This document shows positions 52,480 to 60,766 of a DNA stretch of 64,000 nucleotides, one piece after another. The position numbers and the translations under genes are program-made. The stretch is taken from the NCBI GenBank assembly GCA_044226845.1, contig JBGAGG010000008.1, positions 1 to 64,000 on the forward strand. Reading direction: 5' to 3'. Each line of letters begins with the position of its first letter. The stretch's first letter is position 1. The stretch is from JAFDZO01 sp044226845 (lineage in GTDB: Bacteria; Bacteroidota; Ignavibacteria; Tepidaquicellales; Tepidaquicellaceae). The notes under the pieces are model-generated. The model worked only from the letters and a program-made list of their open reading frames with translations, did no database searches and was not told the origin of the DNA.

Positions 52480-54879
52480 TTACTTCGATAAAATCATTTT
52501 TATTGTCCTGGCAAAATCCTTTGAATCACTCTGTGCAGAAATTATGCAGAAGTATATTCCGCTTGGCAGCTCACTTGCATTAAAATCTACAGTATAAAAA
52601 TCAGCAGTTTTAAAATCATTCATCAAAGTTCTGATTTCCTTTCCCGTTATGTCAAAAATTTTCAATGTTACCCTGCTATCGAACGGCAGGCTGAAAGTAA
52701 TTTTTGTCGCCGGGTTAAACGGATTAGGATAATTCTGTGAAAGTTCAAATGAACTTGGCTTCCCTATTATCACTTCATTGCTCAGATTTTTATATTCATA
52801 GTTGCCGTTAAAATCTATTTGCTTCAATCTGTATTTATAAGTTCCTGCTGATAAATTTTTATCTTCATAAGCATAGCTTTGTTGATTATTCGTTGTTCCG
52901 TTACCTGTTACAAATCCTATTTTACTCCATTGCTCATTTTCTGCTTTTACTGTTCGTTCTATTTCGAATCCTGAGTTATTTGTTTCAGTTACTGTCTGCC
53001 AGTTCAATCTCACGTCTCTGTTATTCTGAACTGTTGAAGTGAAAGATGCCAGCTCAACAGGGAGCACCTGGTCATTACTGAAAAGAATTGTACCGGTACC
53101 ACCGACAACAAGCACATTTCCGTTTGGCTGAATGAATGAATTTCTTAAGGCAATAGTAGTACCGCTTGTCTGTGCTGCCCAATTTGTACCGCCATTTGTT
53201 GTAACAAGTATTGTACCTGCCGAGCCCACTGCAATACCATTATTTGCATTGCCGAATTTTACTGCTGCAAGCGAGTTAGTCGTTCCCGATGTCTGTGTAG
53301 TCCAGTTAGTGCCGCCGTTAGTTGTTTTTATTATAGTGCCGGATGCGCCGACTGCATATCCCGTGTTATCATCAACAAAGTTCACTCCGTTCAGCAGATT
53401 AGCTGTTCCCGTTGTAAGCGCGCTCCAGTTTGTTCCTGCATTGGTAGTCTTTCTCATATTTCCTGCTGTACTTGTTATGAAACCTGTATTCGCACTTGGG
53501 AAAGAAACTCCCGTCAGATTTGTTGCCAGTCCCGTTGTTACTGCATTCCATGATCCTCCGCCGTCTGTAGATTTTCTCATAACTCCGGTTGGAGCTGTGA
53601 GATATCCTGTATTAGCATCAATAAAATCTATGCCTGCAATTTGTGAAGCAACCCCTGTAGTCAGCGTGCTCCAGGTAGCGCCGCCATCAGTTGTTTTTAC
53701 CATGCTCCCTGTGGCCCCTGCAATATACCCTGTGGAAGCCGTTGGAAAATCCATACATGTAAAATTTGAAGAGACGGGAATATTTGTTAAGATCTGCCAT
53801 GTCAATCCACCGTCAGTAGATTTTTCAACAGCGCCACCGATGCCTGCTGCATAGCCTGTTGAGTTAGTAACAAAATTAACAGCATTAAGCTGTACAACAA
53901 TATTGCTTTTACTCATTATCCACGAGTTTCCCCCGTCACTCGTCTGATAGAATGCGCCGCTGCTGCCGGATAATATTCCGTTATTTGCATCGAAGAAATG
54001 AAAATCATAATTGCTCTGGTTTACTAAAGGAGCAGCAACTATGGGTGTAAAACTTGTTCCGCCGTTTGTTGTTTTGAAAATGCTGCCGGCGCTGCCTGCA
54101 ACAAATCCTGTATTTGCATTCAAAAAATATACTGCCGAAAGAGCTGTAGATGCACCTGTTGTTAAAGGTGACCATGAGCCGCCGCCGTTAGTCGTTTTAT
54201 AACAAACTCCGTTGTTACCGCATGTAAATCCTGTATTGGCATCAAGAAAGAAAACATCATACAAAGTATTGCCCGTTGAAATTGTTGACATAGCCCAGCT
54301 TGAGCCTGAATTAGTTGTTAAATAAACTACTCCATCGGTACCGGTTGTTCCGCAGATAACTCCATTGGTTGCAGAAAACACAGCAGAGGAATATATGATA
54401 TTAGTAACTGAGCCGACATCTGACCAGCTTCCACCTGCGTTTGTTGTTCTAACCATATAATTCTGCCCGGCAGCAAATCCTGTATTAGCATCAAAAAAAT
54501 TCATCGCATAAAGTCCAAAGTTGCTTCCGTTCTGATAAACTTCTGTCCAGTTAGTTCCGCCGTTAGTGCTTTTACCTATCTCACCGTTAAAGCCGGCTAC
54601 ATATCCTGTAGTTGTATTTAAAAATTTAACATCATATAGTGCATTGGAGCAGGAAGTAACAATTTTCGTCCAGTTATTTCCGGCATCTGTTGTTTTTAAA
54701 ACGTACACAATTCCCCCGGTATTTTCTGCATAGGTAGCAAAGCCTGTAGTTGAATTGATAAAAGACATACGTTCAACAAATGATGTATAAGTGCCTTCCT
54801 GAACTTTCATCCACGTCTGAGCCGGAAGATTTAAAGACAATAAGAGGAAAAATAAACAAGACAATGTCTTAATTTTCAT
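52480..54879 (-). CDS. Large secreted YCF48/BNR-repeat protein with T9SS sorting domain
   Basis: Secreted 799-residue protein with signal MKIKTLSCLFFLLLSLNLPAQ. About 13 repeats of ~42 residues with F-DANTGF-AG-x(n)-KTTNGG-W make a YCF48/photosystem II assembly factor-like propeller. Then follow a fibronectin-like segment (LASFTSTVQNNRDVRLNWQT) and the T9SS domain (SQNYPNPFNPATKI, ELPSGIYFCIISAQ, KMILSK). It resembles the three tandem genes at 22.7-27.4 kb but carries more repeats and the extra domain. The 274-base gap upstream has hairpin-like TTTCACC...GGTGAAA near 55.08 kb. Confidence 0.88.
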   Translation of the reverse strand: MKIKTLSCLFFLLLSLNLPAQTWMKVQEGTYTSFVERMSFINSTTGFATYAENTGGIVYVLKTTDAGNNWTKIVTSCSNALYDVKFLNTTTGYVAGFNGEIGKSTNGGTNWTEVYQNGSNFGLYAMNFFDANTGFAAGQNYMVRTTNAGGSWSDVGSVTNIIYSSAVFSATNGVICGTTGTDGVVYLTTNSGSSWAMSTISTGNTLYDVFFLDANTGFTCGNNGVCYKTTNGGGSWSPLTTGASTALSAVYFLNANTGFVAGSAGSIFKTTNGGTSFTPIVAAPLVNQSNYDFHFFDANNGILSGSSGAFYQTSDGGNSWIMSKSNIVVQLNAVNFVTNSTGYAAGIGGAVEKSTDGGLTWQILTNIPVSSNFTCMDFPTASTGYIAGATGSMVKTTDGGATWSTLTTGVASQIAGIDFIDANTGYLTAPTGVMRKSTDGGGSWNAVTTGLATNLTGVSFPSANTGFITSTAGNMRKTTNAGTNWSALTTGTANLLNGVNFVDDNTGYAVGASGTIIKTTNGGTNWTTQTSGTTNSLAAVKFGNANNGIAVGSAGTILVTTNGGTNWAAQTSGTTIALRNSFIQPNGNVLVVGGTGTILFSNDQVLPVELASFTSTVQNNRDVRLNWQTVTETNNSGFEIERTVKAENEQWSKIGFVTGNGTTNNQQSYAYEDKNLSAGTYKYRLKQIDFNGNYEYKNLSNEVIIGKPSSFELSQNYPNPFNPATKITFSLPFDSRVTLKIFDITGKEIRTLMNDFKTADFYTVDFNASELPSGIYFCIISAQSDSKDFARTIKMILSK

Positions 54880-55153
54880 GATTTGTAGATTTATTAATTT
54901 ATAAAAAATGGGATAAATTATTCAGAAGTATTATAAAATACTTACTTAACTTAGCATAACTCATATAGTATGCCGAAGTTTTTATTATTTAATACCTGCC
55001 AAGGGATTTTAATAAAAATCAGAGGAGCAATAATAATGATAAATTATAATTGCTTAATACCTGAATTTAAAGATTTTATTTCACCGGGGATGGTGAAATT
55101 CACTCTGCAGTAATATAATATGCAGAATTTTTTTATGAAACTGAATTTTAAAA

Positions 55154-56404
55154 CTATTTTATTCTTTTTATCACAACAAGAGTTTTATCGTCTGAATAGG
55201 TTGCTTTCGCAGCAAACTTCTGTACATACTCTAGTAAATTTTCGCAGATCTCTTTCGCGCTTTGATGCCTGTACTCATGTATCAATTCTTTCAATTTATC
55301 TTCACCGAGAAAATTAAAATTTTCATCCGTTGCTTCTACAATGCCGTCTGTAAACATCACAAGAAAATCGTCTTTATCTAAATTAATACTATCCGATAAA
55401 TATTTCTGATTCGGCGAAATGCCAAGCACTGAGCCAGTTGCATCCAGTGATTCAATCCTGTCTCTTGAGCTGTTATAAAATAGCGGGCTATTATGTCCTG
55501 CATTAACAAACATACAAAGACCTTTTTTATCTTCGTAAAGCTCGCAATAAAATAATGTAACAAATCTTTCAAACGGAAATGTTTCATAAACTAAATTATT
55601 TACTTTCCCTATCATCGTCGTCATTTTAATAGAATACTCAACACCCATCTTTACTGCGCCGGATACATACAATGCCTGCGCTGCTGCAGAAAATCCTTTT
55701 GATGCAGCATCGCCGATTACAACTCCCAGCCTGTCCGAGCCTTCCTGCGAAAGATAATCGAAGAAGTCACCGCCGACTACTTTATCGGGCAATGATATTC
55801 CGAAAATTTCATAATTACCGAATAACTGCTCATGGTCGGGCAGAATATTTTTTTGTATCTCGCGTGCCTTTTCCATCTCTTCCCTGTCTTCTTTTACCTT
55901 GTTCTCAATTTGTCTTGAGCGGAGAAGATAGCTGAGCGTTGTACTGATAATGTTTAGTGTATTGGTAAGATTATCGTGTAAATTTTTTGCGTTGAATGCA
56001 ATAAGGTACTGATATAAATAATATGTTTCTTCATCCTGCCTTCTTATCCTGTATCTCTCGCCTACGCCGGTAGCTGAAAATGTTAAAATCCCCTTCTGCA
56101 CCAGATATGTATCTGTCTCCTTTGCCATTACAGAGCGGTGCGCGCCTACTTCTTTGAACTTAGGATAATTGGCTACAAGTATCTCGTAATTTTTTTCAAT
56201 GGGGTCCATATCACCTACCTGCTCTATCAGAATATATCCTGTCTTCGTTTCATTCAGTCTCCACAATCGTCCGCCGATAATTTCAGTCGACTCGGTTTTA
56301 ATTATCTGCTCAAGCACATAAAGCAAAAGCTCCTCATTTTTTTCATAGTTAGGAGCTTCCTTTATTATATTATCTAATGTCTTATAAAGCTTTCTTTGTT
56401 CCAT
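55154..56404 (-). CDS. PP2C/SpoIIE phosphatase with sensory N-terminal domain
   Basis: Signalling phosphatase of 416 aa. Residues ~1-150 look like a GAF-type sensor, then a signalling helix EEMEKAREIQKNILPDHEQL, then SpoIIE. Its motifs are VVGGDFFDY, VIGDAASKGFSAAAQALYVS, VMFTDGIVEATDE and YSDDKTLVVIKR, with DAASKG where DVSGKG is usual. It probably regulates a STAS protein, perhaps the one at 15466 (inference). It is the last gene of the hutH-like/BrkB operon. Confidence 0.85.
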   Translation of the reverse strand: MEQRKLYKTLDNIIKEAPNYEKNEELLLYVLEQIIKTESTEIIGGRLWRLNETKTGYILIEQVGDMDPIEKNYEILVANYPKFKEVGAHRSVMAKETDTYLVQKGILTFSATGVGERYRIRRQDEETYYLYQYLIAFNAKNLHDNLTNTLNIISTTLSYLLRSRQIENKVKEDREEMEKAREIQKNILPDHEQLFGNYEIFGISLPDKVVGGDFFDYLSQEGSDRLGVVIGDAASKGFSAAAQALYVSGAVKMGVEYSIKMTTMIGKVNNLVYETFPFERFVTLFYCELYEDKKGLCMFVNAGHNSPLFYNSSRDRIESLDATGSVLGISPNQKYLSDSINLDKDDFLVMFTDGIVEATDENFNFLGEDKLKELIHEYRHQSAKEICENLLEYVQKFAAKATYSDDKTLVVIKRIK

Positions 56405-56423
56405 TGATTAAGTGTTATTACAA

Positions 56424-57338
56424 TTACAAAATTTTTAGTCTGTTTCTGTTAAGATAAATTGCGCCCATCTCTCCGCCTATCACAAAAATTACTGCTACAT
56501 AATATATCCAGAATATAAAAATTACCAGAGCGGCGTAAGTGCCGTAAACTCTTCCAAAGTTCGCGAACTTCAGAATATACAACGAAAATAAATGCTTTAA
56601 AATCTCAAATAAAATTGCCGAAATGTAAGATGAAAATAACACAACTTTCTTCGGAATCGTCTGATACGGAACGAATCTGTATACTATATAAAATAAAATA
56701 TATGAAATTGCATAGGCAACAAGAACGGAAACGATGCTCTGCAAAAAGCTAAGGCTTACTTCAAAACCAAAGACTCCTTTCGAAACTATCTCTATCAGCG
56801 TAACAGTATATGTGGCAACAAGACTGAGAAGGAATAATAAAATTGTAGTTAGCGCCAGGATAATATCGCGCAGCTTCAGTATAAAATAATTTTTTTCAAT
56901 TTTTAAATTATATACTCTGCTAAGCACATCTCTGAATGCGCTGAAAAGCCCGCTTACCGTCCACAGCATACCTACAACACCTATTAAACCGGTAATCCAT
57001 GTATTGGATGAAAGCTCCCTTATTCTATCCAGCAGTTCGTTAGTTATCTGGTTCCGCATTTCGACAGGCAAAGGTATGAGGTTGTTTAAATTCTCATTCA
57101 GCTTTTCAATTGTATTGGATGAATCCAGATATAAGCCAAGAATTGTAAAAAGAATCAGCAGAAAGGGAACGATACACAGCAGAAAATTAAATGCTATGCC
57201 CGATGACATGATCCAGATATGGTCCATATCAAAACGGTCAAGCAGCTTAATTACATAATAGCGTATAGTCACATAAATCCGCTTTATGCGAAGATACTGT
57301 TTTATATCGCTTATTTTATTTTGTAAAAAATCTGCCAA
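56424..57338 (-). CDS. YihY/virulence factor BrkB family membrane protein
   Basis: Polytopic inner-membrane protein (304 aa, six helices) of the YihY/BrkB family, whose molecular role is still unsettled. Family features: MSSGIAFNFLLCIVPFLLILF near the N-terminus and KHLFSLYILKFANFGRVYGTYAALVIFIFWIYYVAVIFVIGGE at the C-terminus, including FGRVYGTYAAL. It lies 6 bases after the ammonia-lyase-like gene and 19 bases before the PP2C gene. Confidence 0.9.
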   Translation of the reverse strand: MADFLQNKISDIKQYLRIKRIYVTIRYYVIKLLDRFDMDHIWIMSSGIAFNFLLCIVPFLLILFTILGLYLDSSNTIEKLNENLNNLIPLPVEMRNQITNELLDRIRELSSNTWITGLIGVVGMLWTVSGLFSAFRDVLSRVYNLKIEKNYFILKLRDIILALTTILLFLLSLVATYTVTLIEIVSKGVFGFEVSLSFLQSIVSVLVAYAISYILFYIVYRFVPYQTIPKKVVLFSSYISAILFEILKHLFSLYILKFANFGRVYGTYAALVIFIFWIYYVAVIFVIGGEMGAIYLNRNRLKIL

Positions 57339-57344
57339 CTGGTT

Positions 57345-58877
57345 TTATAATTTCCCTGTAATTTTTTCAACTGAAGGTAAAAAATTCTCATTGAAAATAA
57401 TGCTGTGCATTTTTTCTATTTCAAGATTTAATATTCCGTCTTTTGAAATATGTTTGGAATTTTTTCTTATAAAATTAAAAGCAGCGTTTACTCCTGCTCC
57501 GCTTTTTAGCGGCAGAAGAAAATCAAGCCCCTGCGCTGCGCAGAGAAATTCTATTGCAATAATATTTTTTACGTTCTCAGTTACATTATAAAATTTTCTT
57601 GCGCCGATAGAGCCCATCGAGTTATGGTCTTCCTGGTTTGCACTTGTAGGAATCGAATCAACCGATGCAGGATGTGATAAAACTTTATTTTCGCTTACAA
57701 GTGATGCCGATGTGTATTGAGCAATCATAAGACCGGAATTTAACCCGCCGTCTTTAATTAAAAATCTCGGAAGACCGCTTAAGCTGCCGTCGACTAACCT
57801 TGCCGTTCTTCTCTCTGAAATGCTTCCAAGTTCCGATATTGCTATGGCAAGAAAGTCGGCTATCAATGCAACAGGCTCTCCGTGGAAATTCCCGCCGCTG
57901 ATATACTCACCTGTCTCGGGAAAAATTAAAGGATTATCCGTTACAGAATTTATCTCCGTTTCTAAAATTCCTTTGCAATAATTAATTGTATCTCTCACTG
58001 CGCCGTGCACCTGCGGCATGCATCTTAAAGAATAAGCATCCTGAATTTTTTCACTGTGGTCATGCGATTTCATTATTTCACTGCCTTTAAGAAGCGCGCG
58101 AAAATTCGCAGCAGATTTTGCCTGTCCTTTATGAGGACGCGCTGCATGTATTTTTTTATCAAAAGCATTTTCAATTCCGCGCATTGCATCCAATGACATC
58201 GCTCCGGAAATATCTGCAAGCTTGCAAAGATTTATTGCATCGTACATTGAATTACACAGGTAAGCCGTCATCATCTGCGTACCGTTAATGAGGGCAAGAC
58301 CTTCTTTAGCAGAGAGCTGTACAGGCTGCAGACCGCATTTTTTTAATGCAGCGAAGGAAGAAATTATTCTTCCGTTTAGCTTGCACTTCCCCTCTCCAAT
58401 CAATGCAAGAGCAAGCTGTGAAAGCGGAGATAGATCTCCCGAGCTTCCCACCGAACCCTGCGAAGGAATTAATGGAATTAACCCTGAGTTAAAAAATTTT
58501 ACCAGCGATTCAACAAGCTCTAACCTTACGCCGGATAAACCTTTTGCCAATGAATTTATTCTGAATAAAATCATTAAGCGTACAACGTCATCGGGAATAA
58601 AACTACCTACACCTGCCGAATGTGACTTTACTAAATTATGCTGAAGTATGTTTAGATCTTTTGAAGATATCTTTACATTTTTGAATTCACCGAAACCCGT
58701 AGTAATACCGTAAATGACTTCGTCTTTTTTAATCCAGTCCTCAACTAATTTTCTTGATGCATTTATATTTTTTACTGCCGAAGCGTTCAGCTTCAGTTTT
58801 AAACCCAGCCTTACTATGGAAATGGAATTTTCAACAGTCAGATTGCTGCCGTCAATTATAAAATCGTTTTTGCTCAT
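57345..58877 (-). CDS. hutH: Histidine/aromatic ammonia-lyase family protein
   Basis: Ammonia lyase of 510 aa that uses the MIO cofactor to convert histidine to urocanate; YGITTGFGEFKNVKI, then QGSVGSSGDLSPLSQLALALIGEG, SVTDNPLIF, GGLNSGLMIAQYTSASLVSENK and PTSANQEDHNSMG are all HAL-like. The MIO triad here reads Ser145-Ser146-Gly147, where the family norm is Ala-Ser-Gly. No hutU, hutI or hutG is in the window. I use hutH with caution because an aromatic or beta-amino acid substrate is possible. Confidence 0.8.
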   Translation of the reverse strand: MSKNDFIIDGSNLTVENSISIVRLGLKLKLNASAVKNINASRKLVEDWIKKDEVIYGITTGFGEFKNVKISSKDLNILQHNLVKSHSAGVGSFIPDDVVRLMILFRINSLAKGLSGVRLELVESLVKFFNSGLIPLIPSQGSVGSSGDLSPLSQLALALIGEGKCKLNGRIISSFAALKKCGLQPVQLSAKEGLALINGTQMMTAYLCNSMYDAINLCKLADISGAMSLDAMRGIENAFDKKIHAARPHKGQAKSAANFRALLKGSEIMKSHDHSEKIQDAYSLRCMPQVHGAVRDTINYCKGILETEINSVTDNPLIFPETGEYISGGNFHGEPVALIADFLAIAISELGSISERRTARLVDGSLSGLPRFLIKDGGLNSGLMIAQYTSASLVSENKVLSHPASVDSIPTSANQEDHNSMGSIGARKFYNVTENVKNIIAIEFLCAAQGLDFLLPLKSGAGVNAAFNFIRKNSKHISKDGILNLEIEKMHSIIFNENFLPSVEKITGKL

Positions 58878-59050
58878 TATTTATATAAAGTAGTCAATAT
58901 ACGGAGATAAGCACGAAGTTTAAATGTAGAAATAATAGCGATAGCAATAAAATTGAAGAAATTGAAAGTGCTGTCAAGTTTTTTTCCCTATATGTAGGAA
59001 TAGGGAGGATAAGATTGGAAAAGTGATACATGTTAATTAGTTTAGCTTGT

Positions 59051-59790
59051 AACCTGACAGGTTCGAAAATCCTGTCAGGTTTTGAAATGAAGGTGTAACA
59101 CGAATGAATGACCTGACAGTATAAATCAGTCGAGTCGGACTCTCAGGTCCGTTTCTTATTTTGCAGAAACCCGTCAAAAATTCATCAAGAACAGAAAAAT
59201 TTTATTTAGGGAAAAGTTGAGTACTGTAAAAACAACAACGGGTTTTTTGAAAATCCGACAAAAACCCGACTTTTTGCAAAATAAGTTCCCCTCTCCTTAC
59301 GAAGGAGAGGGGTTAGGGGGCAGGTTAGAAACCCGACTTTCGGAAACAAACCTGACAGGTTCGAAGATCCTGTCAGGTTGAGATGAGATATGAAGGACGA
59401 CCTGACAGGATTAAAAACCTGTCAGGTCTAAATAAAACCCGACTTTTTTCCGACTTTTTTCAGATGAAAAATATTCGGTATTGTAAAAACAACAACGGGA
59501 TTTTTAAAATCCGACTTTTTCCCGACTTCTTGTAAAATAAGTTCCCCTCTCCTTACAAGGAGAGGGGTTAGGGGTGAGGTTAGAAACCCGACTTTTGGAA
59601 ACAAACCTGAAAGGTTCGAAGATCCTGTCAGGTTGAGATGAGATATGAAGGACGACCTGACAGGATTAAAAACCTGTCAGGTCTAAATGAAAACCCGACT
59701 TTTTTTCGACTTTTATTCATTTATAAAATATTCAGTATTGTAAAAACAACAATGGATTTTAAAAATCCGACCAAAACCCGACTTTTTCAA
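59051..59790. repeat. Tandem repeat array of ~255-257 bp units made of palindromes
   Basis: This part of the 986-base gap between hutH and xer has no gene. Two full units begin at 59223 and 59480, a third partial at 59737, and a degenerate one from 59051. Each unit carries TGTAAAAACAACAA, AACCCGACTTTTT blocks, a CCCCTCTCC palindrome (59288-59312, 59544-59567), a CCTGACAGGTTCGAA-type hairpin (59051, 59349, 59604) and a GACCTGACAGG hairpin (59399, 59654). The two hairpin families also occur singly elsewhere in the window. Confidence 0.85.
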
Positions 59791-59823
59791 TTAATAATTA
59801 ACAATGAACAATTAACAAAAGTC

Positions 59824-59858
59824 ATCTTAAATCTTAAATCTTAAATCTTAAATCTTAA
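59824..59858. repeat. Heptamer tandem repeat
   Basis: Five consecutive copies of ATCTTAA (period 7), ending 5 bases before the xer stop. Confidence 0.9.
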
Positions 59859-59863
59859 TTGAT

Positions 59864-60766
59864 TTACGCTCTCGGATGTGACTGCTTATAAACTTTCTTA
59901 AGCTTTTCTGGAGAGATATGAGTATAGACCTGAGTGGTGGAAAGCGATTCGTGACCGAGCAAATCTTTAACGGCTCTGATATCAGCTCCTTTATCTAATA
60001 GATGTGAGGCAAATGTATGACGCAGTATATGCGGTGATTTTTTCTTTAGCTCCGTAACGCCCTCTAAAGATTTTTTTGTGATGCGGTTCACCTGCATCGG
60101 GTAAAGTTTGTTGCCATTTGAACTAAGGAATAAAATATCGGAGTTGCCTTCTGCAGGGACGGGCCGGACTTTAAGATATTCGTTAATACTTAGCTCGGCG
60201 TTTTTTCCGAATGGAACGATGCGCTCTTTAGAGCCTTTACCGAAGACCTTAATGGTTTTTATGCTAAAGTTAATGTTGCTGATTTTAAGATTGATAAGCT
60301 CGGATAAACGGATGCCGGTAGAGTAAAACAGCTCAAGTATTGCTGCATCCAATGGCTTTCTGTCATCGGTCTGTTCAGGTTCAAAAAGTTTTTCCGCTTC
60401 CGACTCTGTAAGGTACGAAGGAAGCTTTTTATCAAGCTTTGGAAATATAAGAGTAGCTGCAACGTTCTTTTTAATATACTTCTTCTTTGCAAGATATTTG
60501 AAGAAGGATTTCAGCAGAGATATTTTACGTGATATGCTTCTGTTAGAATAATCTTCATCAAATAATCCGGCTACGAATGATTTTAGTATGGTTAGCTCGA
60601 GGTCGTTAAGATCAAAATCATCTTTACCGAATGTAAGCGTGAGGAAATTTTCAAACTGCTTTAAGTCATTTTCATAGGAAGTAATAGTATGCGGCGAGTA
60701 ATTAAGGCTTACTTTTAAATAGCTGAGATATTCCTGTATGTATCTGTTAAAGTTCATCGGGTACAA
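59864..60766 (-). CDS. xerC: Tyrosine recombinase, XerC/XerD type
   Basis: Site-specific recombinase of 300 aa that resolves chromosome dimers at dif sites, or an integrase relative. N-terminal SAM-like domain: YLSYLKVSLNYSPHTITSYENDL. Catalytic residues R153 (STGIRLSEL), K177, H246 and R249 (HILRHTFASH), H272 (LLGHESL) and Y281 (TQVYTH) are all present. Length fits XerC/D; the symbol is the closest guess. It overlaps the upstream flippase by 20 bases; the alternative start at Met4 (60757) would reduce this. The repeat array lies directly after its stop. Confidence 0.9.
   Translation of the reverse strand: MYPMNFNRYIQEYLSYLKVSLNYSPHTITSYENDLKQFENFLTLTFGKDDFDLNDLELTILKSFVAGLFDEDYSNRSISRKISLLKSFFKYLAKKKYIKKNVAATLIFPKLDKKLPSYLTESEAEKLFEPEQTDDRKPLDAAILELFYSTGIRLSELINLKISNINFSIKTIKVFGKGSKERIVPFGKNAELSINEYLKVRPVPAEGNSDILFLSSNGNKLYPMQVNRITKKSLEGVTELKKKSPHILRHTFASHLLDKGADIRAVKDLLGHESLSTTQVYTHISPEKLKKVYKQSHPRA

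Noticed and set aside
53132..53854. Open frame of 240 codons on the + strand
   Set aside because: Antisense shadow of the repeat region of the YCF48 gene; the regular Thr/Asn/Gly repeats create a long open complementary frame with repeated PPxVV wording.
59051..59640. tRNA T-arm-like GGTTCGAANATCC motifs
   Set aside because: They sit inside palindromic hairpins and lack an acceptor stem, anticodon arm or CCA context.
59051..59790. CRISPR array
   Set aside because: Units are ~255 bp with no short repeat/spacer alternation, and no cas genes are in the window.
59638..59844. Open frame of 68 codons in the repeat array
   Set aside because: Falls on palindromic repeats and AT-rich DNA; the protein has no recognisable features.
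59864..60766. Integron integrase with attC array
   Set aside because: The recombinase has the length and motifs of a housekeeping XerC/D with no integron-specific insert seen, and the adjacent units contain no genes flanked by attC-like sites.
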